Positions 57,384 to 64,000 of a stretch of 64,000 bases of DNA are shown here, piece by piece. The notes under the pieces are model-generated. The model was not told where the DNA came from, did no database searches, and saw only the letters and a list, made by a program, of their open reading frames with translations. The stretch spans positions 1-64,000 of the forward strand of contig JAFQQT010000072.1 of NCBI GenBank assembly GCA_017410455.1, read 5' to 3'. Both the position numbers and the translations under genes were made by a program. The stretch's first letter is position 1. Every line of letters begins with the position of its first letter. The DNA comes from Clostridia bacterium. GTDB lineage: Bacteria > Bacillota > Clostridia > Christensenellales > Aristaeellaceae.

Positions 57384-58055
57384 TCAGTTCAGCTGATCCA
57401 GGATCGCCAGGGGCGAATCCGCCGCCGGGAACGCCGTCAGCCGCCCCACCGGCTGGATGGGGTCGTCCGTCAGATACCACGCCGCCTGCACCGCCCGCAT
57501 GCCCAGCGCCTGCGCAGCCTCCAGCTCATGGCTGCCGCCGTCGCCCACGTAGAGGCACTCCCGCGGCGACATTCTCAGCTGCTCCAAACACAGGCGGAAG
57601 ATGGCCGGGTCGGGCTTCATCACGCCCGCCTCGCAGGAGAGGACAGGCACGTCAAAATGCGGCCAGAGGATGCTCTCGCGGATGGCCTCCGCCTCCTCCG
57701 ACTGGCAGTTGGTGATCAGGCCGACCTTCACGCCGCGGTCGTGCAGCGCCGTCAGCATGGGCAGGATTTCGCCGTGCAGCCGTTCCGGGCGGATCTCCCG
57801 CGAGGCGCGGCGCAGGTCGATGATGCGCCCGAAGGCCGCCTCCGTGAAGCAGCCAGAGCGCTCCATGGCCTGCCGCACCGCCGCTTCAAAGGTCATATGG
57901 CCCAGCATGCGCGCGTCCTCGGTGGCTCGCCAGGCAGCGCGGAAGCGCTCCGTATCCGCCCCGGCGATGGCCGCCATGTCCCGGCTGAAGCAGCGCGGGC
58001 CGGTCATGAGCGTCACCAGCGTCTCGTACATGTCGAAGATGACCGCGCGGATCAT
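57384..58055 (-). CDS. HAD-superfamily hydrolase (type IA)
   Basis: This 223-residue protein has VIFDMYETLVTLMTG with nucleophile Asp8 and general acid position Asp-to-Tyr shift (D-M-Y rather than D-x-D). Motif II is VGLITNCQSEEAEAI; motif III lysine is in VMKPDPAIFRLCLEQL; motif IV is YVGDGGSHELEAAQALGM. The second aspartate of the classical DxD motif is replaced by tyrosine, so phosphatase activity may be altered or lost; dehalogenase-like members have D-x-Y. It is the last gene of the rarA operon (ATGA overlap with the glycosyltransferase). Confidence 0.85.
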   Translation of the reverse strand: MIRAVIFDMYETLVTLMTGPRCFSRDMAAIAGADTERFRAAWRATEDARMLGHMTFEAAVRQAMERSGCFTEAAFGRIIDLRRASREIRPERLHGEILPMLTALHDRGVKVGLITNCQSEEAEAIRESILWPHFDVPVLSCEAGVMKPDPAIFRLCLEQLRMSPRECLYVGDGGSHELEAAQALGMRAVQAAWYLTDDPIQPVGRLTAFPAADSPLAILDQLN

Positions 58056-59176
58056 GCCTGCACGACCCCCTCAATGCGGCGGACGAGCCCCGCCATGTCC
58101 TGCTGGCGCATCAGGCTCTCCCGCAGCGCCGCCACGCGGGCCCGCATTTCGCCGTCCTGCGCCACGGCCTCCACCGCCGCGCAGAGCCTCTTCCCGATCA
58201 GGAAGTACGGGCTGACCCGCCGCCCTGCGCCCAGCTCCACCAGTCGCGCCGCATTGCCCGGCTGGTCGCTCATCACCGGCAGGCACACCATCGGCACGCC
58301 AGCGGAGAGCGCCTCATTGACGCTGTTCATGCCGCAGTGGGTGGCGAACACGTCCGCATGGGCCAGCACCTGCATCTGCGGCACGAAGGCGTACGCGCGG
58401 ACATTCTCCGGCAGATTGCCCAGCGACGCGGGGTTAACCTTGCCGGTGTTCAGGATCACGGTCATGTCCTTCCCGCCCAGCCCCTTCACGACCTGTCTGC
58501 AGAAGCCCCGGTCGCTCATGATGGAGCCCATCGACACATACACAATGGGGCGCGGCAGGTCATCCCAGGGCAGGAAGTCCGCCTGATGATGCGCCTCCGC
58601 CGGCGGCGGCAGGAAGACCCAGTCCTCCCCGAAGTCCGCCCGGCCATCCTGCATCTCCTCGGGCAGGTACACGATGTTCATAGCAGGCCTGTCGTTCAGA
58701 TTCGCGCCGGAGAGGCTGCGCTCGCCCTGCCCCATGCGCTGGCGGTCGGCAGGGGACATGATCTGCTGATCCAGCAGGTGCGCCGCCATGCGGAAGCGGA
58801 AGGGCTTGTTCAGCCACGTTTCCACGCTCCAGGCGGGCTGCGACCACTGGCGCACGCAGGGCACGCCCAGCTTCTGCGCCAGCGTGAAGCCGGGATAGAA
58901 GAACATCTCGTAGATCAGCAGGTCAAATGACCCTTTCAGCGCCATCGCCGTGTCCCAGCAGGCGCGGAAGCTGCGCTTCTTCTTCTCGTCCTCCGTGGGA
59001 TCGGCCGGGAAGTCCCGGAAGGGGACGAAGGCTGCGCCGGTCCTTTCGATGCGCTCCCGCATGCATTCCGCATTGACATACGTCACCTCGTGACCCGCCG
59101 TCACCAGCGCGGAGGCCAGCGGCAGGGTCGGGTTCGTGTGCCCGGCGAAGGGCAGGTTCACCATGAGGATGCGCAT
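58052..59176 (-). CDS. MGT-family (GT1) glycosyltransferase
   Basis: This 374-residue UDP-sugar-dependent GT-B enzyme has the N-terminal ILMVNLPFAGHTNPTLPLAS acceptor-side motif and the C-terminal donor signature ATHCGMNSVNEALSAGVPMV...PVMSDQPGNAARL. It resembles macrolide/flavonoid glycosyltransferases of Bacillus (YjiC-like). It could glycosylate and inactivate a small molecule; the acceptor is unknown. Start ambiguous between ATG 59176 and GTG 59179. It overlaps its neighbours on both sides. Confidence 0.88.
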   Translation of the reverse strand: MRILMVNLPFAGHTNPTLPLASALVTAGHEVTYVNAECMRERIERTGAAFVPFRDFPADPTEDEKKKRSFRACWDTAMALKGSFDLLIYEMFFYPGFTLAQKLGVPCVRQWSQPAWSVETWLNKPFRFRMAAHLLDQQIMSPADRQRMGQGERSLSGANLNDRPAMNIVYLPEEMQDGRADFGEDWVFLPPPAEAHHQADFLPWDDLPRPIVYVSMGSIMSDRGFCRQVVKGLGGKDMTVILNTGKVNPASLGNLPENVRAYAFVPQMQVLAHADVFATHCGMNSVNEALSAGVPMVCLPVMSDQPGNAARLVELGAGRRVSPYFLIGKRLCAAVEAVAQDGEMRARVAALRESLMRQQDMAGLVRRIEGVVQA

Positions 59177-59760
59177 CACTGATCCGTCCTTTCGTAGCCG
59201 AAGTGGTCGGCGATCATCGCCGCGACCTCCTCCGGGCTGAGGTGTTCGTTCTCAATGCGCAGGTAGCGCTCCGGGGCGACGCCCAGCTTTTCGCAGATCT
59301 CCCCCGGCTCGCTCACGCAGCGGTAGCGCTCCTCCGCACTCAGGAACCGCGCCTCGGACAGCTCGACATCCCGCTTGCTGGCCTTGTGCGTCAGGCGGTT
59401 CTCCGTGCGGTTGCGGATGAGGCGCACGTCCTGCGGGGCGATCAGCTCCACATAATCCACCTGCGCGCCCGCCTCCCGGTACATCTCCGACAGGTGGCGG
59501 ACATACTCGAAGTCATAGGGCACGTCAAAGGCCCAGATGAAGGTGAAGATGAGGCCGTAGTTATCCGTCTTCACGAACTCCTCGAACACCACCTGCCGCA
59601 GCCGCTCGGTCACCGCGCCATTATACGCGCCGAAGAGCTCGATCACCGGCTCGATGGTCATGTGGTTGTGGAACAGCTTCATGGGCGTGATGCGGCTGAC
59701 TGCCTGGCCGACGGTCATCTTCCCGGCGGCGTGGGCGCCGAAGATAAAGAGCAATTTCAT
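59176..59760 (-). CDS. P-loop kinase-like protein
   Basis: This 194-residue P-loop NTPase has LFIFGAHAAGKMTVGQAVS (Walker A GAHAAGKMT), the DNYGLIFTFIWAFD strand and a lid-like RLIRNRTENRLTHKASKRD. It is of the AAA_33/shikimate-kinase-like small kinase type. Substrate unknown. The ATG overlaps the sugar-isomerase stop (ATGA) and its stop touches the glycosyltransferase start, so the three are translated together. Confidence 0.8.
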   Translation of the reverse strand: MKLLFIFGAHAAGKMTVGQAVSRITPMKLFHNHMTIEPVIELFGAYNGAVTERLRQVVFEEFVKTDNYGLIFTFIWAFDVPYDFEYVRHLSEMYREAGAQVDYVELIAPQDVRLIRNRTENRLTHKASKRDVELSEARFLSAEERYRCVSEPGEICEKLGVAPERYLRIENEHLSPEEVAAMIADHFGYERTDQ

Positions 59761-60563
59761 CCTGCGGTCTCCTTTCTGATGCGGTCGAGGCTCGCATTCA
59801 TTTCGTCAAAGCGGACGCTTCCGTCCGCGTTCAGCGCCGTGGCCTCGCAGGTGAAGTCCCCCGCGTAGCCCATGCCCCTGACGAAGGCGAAGAAGCGGCC
59901 GAAGTCGATGTGCCCCTTTCCGAGGGCCTTCGCGCTCATGTTGGCCCAGTCGATGTGGCCGCCGGCGTAGACGTTGACGTGGAAGTGGGCGATGCGGGGC
60001 AGCAGCCACGCGTTTTCCGGCGCGTAGAGGGCATCCAGCTGCGTGTGGAAGGCCGCCATCTTCGTATCGAAGGTGAAGAGGATGTCCGGGTACCTTTCCG
60101 CCAGCGCCTTCATGTGCGTCATGGGGTCGACGGTGTTGCACAGCACGTTCTCCACCGTCAGCGTCAGGCCGTATTCCTCCGCGATGGCCCGAACGGCAGG
60201 GTAGGCGGCGATGTTGCGGTCGATGTGCTGATCGCTGGCCTGCCCCGACCACAGGTGCAGCACCAGCATTCCCGCGCCCACAGCCTTCGCCAGCGCGCAG
60301 TCCGCCCGGAACATGGCCAGCGCGTCAGGCAGATTGCCCTCGCTGATCCACTGGCCGATCTGCTTGGTCATGTGGAACACCGGCACATCCCAGGGCGCAA
60401 GGGCCTCGATCAGCCCCGTCTCGTGGCCGTCATGCCAGCTCTGGTACATCATGAACTCCAGCCCGTCGCAGCGCAGCCCCTCCATGATACCCGCCAGCAG
60501 CGTGTAGTCGCGGTTGTTGGCCTTTGCAATGATCGCTCCGGTGGAGCAGAGGATGCGTCCCAT
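59757..60563 (-). CDS. Sugar phosphate isomerase/epimerase (xylose isomerase-like TIM barrel)
   Basis: This 268-residue AP_endonuc_2-fold protein has LEFMMYQSWHDGHE, VLHLWSGQASDQHIDRNIAA, LTVENVLCNTVDPMTHMKAL, FTFDTKMAAFHTQ, and HFHVNVYAGGHIDW with HIDFGRFFAFVRG, carrying His/Asp/Glu at metal positions. Exact substrate unknown. The ATG at 60563 with GGGAGGAAGG upstream shares a base with the rarA stop. Confidence 0.83.
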   Translation of the reverse strand: MGRILCSTGAIIAKANNRDYTLLAGIMEGLRCDGLEFMMYQSWHDGHETGLIEALAPWDVPVFHMTKQIGQWISEGNLPDALAMFRADCALAKAVGAGMLVLHLWSGQASDQHIDRNIAAYPAVRAIAEEYGLTLTVENVLCNTVDPMTHMKALAERYPDILFTFDTKMAAFHTQLDALYAPENAWLLPRIAHFHVNVYAGGHIDWANMSAKALGKGHIDFGRFFAFVRGMGYAGDFTCEATALNADGSVRFDEMNASLDRIRKETAG

Positions 60564-61903
60564 CAGTCCTTCCTCCCCTTCCTGCGTGCGTTTGCTTTCC
60601 ATTCGTTGATCTCCGCCAGCCGGTCGGCAAAGCGGCCTTCGAGCCCTTCGCGGGTGGGGCGGTAATACGCGCGGCCCTGCAGGCTCTCCGGCAGGCAGGT
60701 CATGGCGGTCAGCTTCGCCGCCGTGTCGTGGGCGTACTGGTAGCCCTTGCCGTAATCGAGCTGCTTCATGAGGGTGGTAGGCGCGTTGCGGATGTGCAGC
60801 GGCACGGGCTCAGCGATCTGCTCCGCCGCATCCTTCTTCGCCGCCTCATAGGCCACATAAAGCGCGTTCGACTTAGGTGCCAGGGACATGTACACCACCG
60901 CCTGCGTCAGGTGCACGGAGCACTCCGGCATGCCGATGAAGTGGCACGCCTGATACGCCGCCACGGCGATCTCCAGCGCGCGGGGGTCGGCCAGGCCGAT
61001 ATCCTCCGAGGCAAAGCGCGTCACCCGCCGCGCGATGTACAGCGGGTCCTCCCCGCCCTCCAGCATCCGGCACATCCAGTAGATCGCCGCGTCCGGGTCG
61101 GAGTTGCGCATCGATTTATGCAGCGCGGAGATCAGGTCATAGTGCCCGTCGCCCTTCTTGTCGTAGAGCAGCGAGCGCCTGCTGGTGCACTGCGCGACCG
61201 TCTCCTCCGTGATGACGGTGGAGCCGTCCGACTGCACATCGCCATTGAGCACGACCATCTCCAGCGTGGACAGGGCCGTCCGCGCGTCGCCGTTGGAGAA
61301 GACCGCAATGGCCTCCAGCAGTTCATCGGGCATGACAACCTTCTGCCCGCCGAAGCCGCGGCTGTCCGTCAGCGCGCGCTTCAATAACCCCGTCACGTCC
61401 GCCGTCCCCAGAGCCTTGAGCACGAACACCTTGCACCGGGAGAGCAGCGCGCTGTTCACCTCGAAGGAGGGGTTCTCCGTCGTCGCGCCGATGAGCACGA
61501 TGCTCCCCTTCTCCACGAAGGGCAGGAACGCATCCTGCTGCGCCTTGTTGAAGCGGTGGATCTCGTCGACGAAGACGATCGTCCGCTGCCCCAGCTGCCG
61601 CGCGGCCTCCGCCTGCTGCATCACAGCACGTATCTCCTTCACCCCGCTGGTGACGGCGGAAAAGTCCACGAAGGCAGACTTCGTCCGGTTCGCGATGATC
61701 CGCGCCAGCGTGGTCTTCCCCACCCCCGGCGGCCCCCAGAAGATCATCGAGGAAATCACATCCCCCTCGATCAGTCTCCTGAGCACCTTCCCAGGCCCCA
61801 GCAGATGCCCCTGCCCCGCAAACTCCTCCAGCGTCACCGGCCTCAGCCGCGACGCCAGCGGCTGCGGCGCGCTGTCTTCCATAAACATCGTTGTCTGTTC
61901 CAT
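60563..61903 (-). CDS. rarA: Replication-associated recombination protein A (RarA/MgsA)
   Basis: This 446-residue AAA+ ATPase acts at stalled forks. Residues 1-20 include the SSB/PCNA-type tail-binding start; then RLRPVTLEEFAGQGHLLG, Walker A FWGPPGVGKTTLARIIAN, Walker B TIVFVDEIHRFNKAQQDAFL, sensor GATTENPSFEVNSALLSRCK, and the C-terminal FIGMPECSVHLTQAVVYMSL. The ATG at 61903 has GGAGG 6 bp upstream; the longer frame runs through the hairpin repeats and is not real. It heads a five-gene overlapping operon. Confidence 0.95.
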   Translation of the reverse strand: MEQTTMFMEDSAPQPLASRLRPVTLEEFAGQGHLLGPGKVLRRLIEGDVISSMIFWGPPGVGKTTLARIIANRTKSAFVDFSAVTSGVKEIRAVMQQAEAARQLGQRTIVFVDEIHRFNKAQQDAFLPFVEKGSIVLIGATTENPSFEVNSALLSRCKVFVLKALGTADVTGLLKRALTDSRGFGGQKVVMPDELLEAIAVFSNGDARTALSTLEMVVLNGDVQSDGSTVITEETVAQCTSRRSLLYDKKGDGHYDLISALHKSMRNSDPDAAIYWMCRMLEGGEDPLYIARRVTRFASEDIGLADPRALEIAVAAYQACHFIGMPECSVHLTQAVVYMSLAPKSNALYVAYEAAKKDAAEQIAEPVPLHIRNAPTTLMKQLDYGKGYQYAHDTAAKLTAMTCLPESLQGRAYYRPTREGLEGRFADRLAEINEWKANARRKGRKD

Positions 61904-61916
61904 GTGTGCCTCCGGC

Positions 61917-62015
61917 GGGCAGGGACTCTGTCCCTGCGCCCTGCCAAGGGCTCTGCCCTTGGATCCTGGCAGGGGCTCTGCCCCTGCACCCTGCGAAGGG
62001 ATTTCATCCCTTTCG
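61917..62015. repeat. Dispersed GC-hairpin repeat array, copy 2
   Basis: Four consecutive hairpins: GCAGGGAC-TCT-GTCCCTGC, CCAAGGGC-TCT-GCCCTTGG, GCAGGGGC-TCT-GCCCCTGC and CGAAGGGAT-TTC-ATCCCTTTCG. The second and its flank match 32030-32054 exactly over 25 bases. It lies between rarA and the ArAE gene with no coding frame. Confidence 0.8.
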
Positions 62016-62164
62016 AAACCCGTTCTCGCGGTTTTTCTTGATTTGGCCTTTGGTGCTGTGCTCGCGTGGGGGAGTGGCGGAGTTGCGCGTCGCACGGGGC
62101 GCGACAGGCGCCCCGCGCGGGCACGGCTCGCAACGGGCGAGCCGCGCTCATGGTTGTCGCTCAT

Positions 62165-62280
62165 GCGGCTCCAGGGGCTTCGCCCCTTTGACCCCAGCGG
62201 GGGCTTCGCCCCCTGCACCCCCCTCGCGGCTTCGCCGCGTGCCCACCCACCCACCCCTTCTGGGGCTGCCGCCCCAGACC
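62165..62280. repeat. Dispersed GC-hairpin repeat array, copy 3
   Basis: Four more hairpins with TTC or TGCC loops: AGGGGC-TTC-GCCCCT, GGGGGC-TTC-GCCCCC, CGCGGC-TTC-GCCGCG and CTGGGGC-TGCC-GCCCCAG. The ~150 bp between copies 2 and 3 (62016-62164) is GC-rich, with no gene or signal I can support. Confidence 0.75.
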
Positions 62281-62295
62281 CCGCCGGATGTGGGG

Positions 62296-63279
62296 TCACG
62301 GCTTGCTTTGGTGCGAGCGTTCTGCGGCGTAGTCTTCGTGGAACTGTCGCTTGAGCCGGAGGAAGTCCTCCGTGCGCAGCAGCACGTAGTAGAGCACCGC
62401 GCGGCTCTCGAATTCGGCGCGGCTTTCCGGCAGGGGCTGAGTGCGCATGTCCGCCAGCACGTCCTGCACGGCCTGCAGCAGGGCGGATACATCGTTGTCC
62501 CGGCTGTACGCCTCCGCCACGCGGGCCAGCAGGGCGCAGACCGCGCCGTGCTGCGGGGTGCGCGCATCGATATCCGCCAGCGCGTGGGCGATCTGCGCGA
62601 GGATCTTGCGCTGGTTGGCCCGCATCTGCACGTAGCGGATGGGGTAGAGGGGCGCGTCGCCGAAGGTATTGTCCGCGTTGTCAACGGCCAGGCGCTCGGC
62701 CTGCGTCAGCTCGCGGCCCAGTGCCTCCAGCAGCTGCCCGGCATAGGTATATCCTTCCGAGCCCCGGCTCAGGGCGTGCATGGCGGCGCGCATCAGCTCG
62801 TCCACGGTGGCCATGTGGCGGCGCATGGCATCCTCGTCCGCCCGCAGGTGCAGGTTGACGAGCACGCCCACGCCCGTGCCGATCAGGAACAGCAGCGCCT
62901 CGTTGAGCAGCTGCGCCGCGCCCATGCAGCCCTCGGTCATGAAATGGCTCACCAGCACGGACACCAGCGTCACCGCATACCCCCAGCGGCAGGCGTAGCA
63001 CGCCACCGCAAACACGAACAGGTACGCCGTGAACCCCGCCAGCGAGTACCCCAGCAGACTGTAGCTGACGAAGGCGATCCCAAGGCCCATGAGCAGCGCC
63101 ATAAGCCGTCCGGCGGCAATGCGCAGCGTCTCCCGCTTGGTTCCCATCAGGGACAGCACGGTGATGATCCCGGCCGTGGCGGCGTACTCCAGCCCCAGCA
63201 GCATCGCCAGGGCGATGGCCGCCGCTGCGCCCAGGGCCGCCTTCACACCCATGATCACATGCTCCCTGCGGATCCTCAT
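62296..63279 (-). CDS. Aromatic acid exporter (ArAE)/FUSC-like membrane protein
   Basis: This 327-residue protein has about five N-terminal membrane helices (about 10-145, with GVKAALGAAAAIALAMLLGL and LFLIGTGVGVLVNLHLR) and a helical cytoplasmic C-terminal half (150-327) typical of the ArAE_1/ArAE_1_C pair (B. subtilis YqjA type). It probably exports aromatic or other organic acids. GGGAGGTGGGG precedes the ATG. It is followed downstream by the hairpin arrays. Confidence 0.83.
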   Translation of the reverse strand: MRIRREHVIMGVKAALGAAAAIALAMLLGLEYAATAGIITVLSLMGTKRETLRIAAGRLMALLMGLGIAFVSYSLLGYSLAGFTAYLFVFAVACYACRWGYAVTLVSVLVSHFMTEGCMGAAQLLNEALLFLIGTGVGVLVNLHLRADEDAMRRHMATVDELMRAAMHALSRGSEGYTYAGQLLEALGRELTQAERLAVDNADNTFGDAPLYPIRYVQMRANQRKILAQIAHALADIDARTPQHGAVCALLARVAEAYSRDNDVSALLQAVQDVLADMRTQPLPESRAEFESRAVLYYVLLRTEDFLRLKRQFHEDYAAERSHQSKP

Positions 63280-63393
63280 GCCCCCACCTCCCGTGCGGTT
63301 AATGGGTCAACATTCGCCGCCCGCTGCCCGAACTCCTGCCGTGTATACCGGAAAGCGAAAAGCTGCCAGCCCGCCGGACTGACAGCCCTGAAC

Positions 63394-64000
63394 TCATTCG
63401 GTCACAAAGCTCATGTCGCTCAGGCGGCGGATGACCCGCTTGCCCTTCGCGGTGCCGGGGTCCGCCCGGTCCTCCGCCACATGCAGGAAGCTCACGCCGC
63501 CGGCCATGCCGTACAGATCGAGGCCGTTCATCGCCTCCACCGGCAGCCCCAGGAACATCACGTTGAAGATGCTCAGCAGGTCGCCATGGCTGACGAGGAT
63601 GATGTTCTCCGCCTCAGAGTCCATGATCTCCTCAAACAGGGGCGTCAGGCGGTTCCAGGCGTCGCGGCGGGACTCAGCCTCCCGGAATAACCGGTCATCC
63701 ACCGTGCGCTCCTGCATTTCGAGGTTCTCCCGCAGCCACTTCACGGATCTGCCCACCGCCGGGCCGAGGTTGCGCTCCCGCAGCTCCATGCGCAGGATGG
63801 GCTGCACGCCCAGCAGCGTAGCCAGGGGCGCGGCGGTCTCCTGCGCGCGCAGGAGGTCAGAGGAATACAGCGTCCACGTCTTCCCCGCCAGATGGGGCAT
63901 GAGCCGCCGGGCGATGCACTCCGCCTGGGCGCGGCCGTAGTCTGTCAGATGCCAGTCCGTCCACGAGCCGACCATGCCGTTCACATGATGCTCGGACTGG
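63394..64000 (-). CDS. Histidine phosphatase / phosphoglycerate mutase-like, 5' end cut by window
   Basis: The C-terminal ~202 codons of a phosphoglycerate-mutase-fold protein. The frame is open through the right edge and continues upstream of the first internal GTG as QSEHH, matching the RHGxxEx-type start of the family, so the catalytic arginine-histidine lies just outside. Seen here: GSWTDWHLTDYGRAQAE, YSSDLLRAQETAAPLA, LRERNLGPAVGRSV and the second histidine in ILVSHGDLLSIFNVMF. Substrate unknown. Confidence 0.87.
   Translation of the reverse strand, partial: QSEHHVNGMVGSWTDWHLTDYGRAQAECIARRLMPHLAGKTWTLYSSDLLRAQETAAPLATLLGVQPILRMELRERNLGPAVGRSVKWLRENLEMQERTVDDRLFREAESRRDAWNRLTPLFEEIMDSEAENIILVSHGDLLSIFNVMFLGLPVEAMNGLDLYGMAGGVSFLHVAEDRADPGTAKGKRVIRRLSDMSFVTE

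Noticed and set aside
61904-62299. N-terminal extension of RarA by 132 codons
   Set aside because: The extension translates hairpin repeats, lacks a ribosome site, and the ATG at 61903 has GGAGG and the normal family start.

Overview
The window is a GC-rich, gene-dense bacterial chromosome segment. It points to a spore-forming anaerobic member of the Firmicutes (Clostridia). The evidence is a cotJ spore-coat locus, strong AGGAGG ribosome sites, canonical 17-bp-spaced promoters, long-form Hpf, a RsmG/ParB-like pair, PepV, a GH94 cellobiose phosphorylase and a ferredoxin. I cannot fix the genus; a gut or rumen lineage near Christensenellales/Oscillospirales is a guess from gene content. No phage, insertion sequence, CRISPR array or rRNA was seen, and there is one tRNA.

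Layout. 0-5.2 kb (+): end of a topoisomerase IV/gyrase B gene, its A subunit, a palindromic repeat block, a DUF4097 protein, ybaB-recR. 5.3-12.5 kb (+): rmuC, a metallo-hydrolase, an iron alcohol dehydrogenase, radC between two DUF218 proteins, rsmG and a ParB/Noc-like gene. 12.5-16.5 kb (-): a methyltransferase, tRNA-Leu(UAA), serA, serC, a zinc-ribbon protein. 16.8-17.5 kb (+): an XRE regulator and a 79-residue peptide. 17.6-26.5 kb (-): ferredoxin, GH43-like protein, hpf, an LCMT-like methyltransferase, a membrane-anchored GH3 with inverted domain order, and cellobiose phosphorylase with cre-like sites; this is a beta-glucan/cellobiose and plant-glycan block. 26.8-29.2 kb (+): MBL protein, holA, histidine phosphatase. 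29.2-38.1 kb: an esterase-like hydrolase, three large exported proteins of unknown role, pepV and small proteins.

38.2-52.9 kb (-) is the most striking region: one long Ter-type stress operon. It runs from a palindromic-operator promoter through a Ca2+-type P-ATPase, four TerD/TerA-family proteins, a rhomboid protease, YceG (with a proline-rich insert) and TelA, then the biosynthetic module (CitE-like lyase, ATP-grasp, PRTase-TRSP, StiP/PRTase-PELOTA, HAD). TerC and TerB are not in it. The module is predicted in the literature to make a nucleoside-like metabolite; the combination here suggests calcium-linked envelope or metal stress sensing.

53-64 kb: a DUF4367 membrane protein, a NrdD-tail-like protein and alaX (+). 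A remodelled cotJ locus follows: one gene fuses a Cys-rich tandem-repeat region to CotJA and CotJB signatures, followed by a CotJC that stops about 50 residues early and lacks two metal-ligand positions. Next is a tightly overlapping operon rarA-epimerase-P-loop kinase-MGT glycosyltransferase-HAD, a large array of GC-rich hairpins, an aromatic-acid-exporter-like protein, and a phosphoglycerate-mutase-like gene cut by the right edge.

Most genes sit in short overlapping operons ending in clear intrinsic terminators. In two places the next promoter lies inside the previous gene's terminator.
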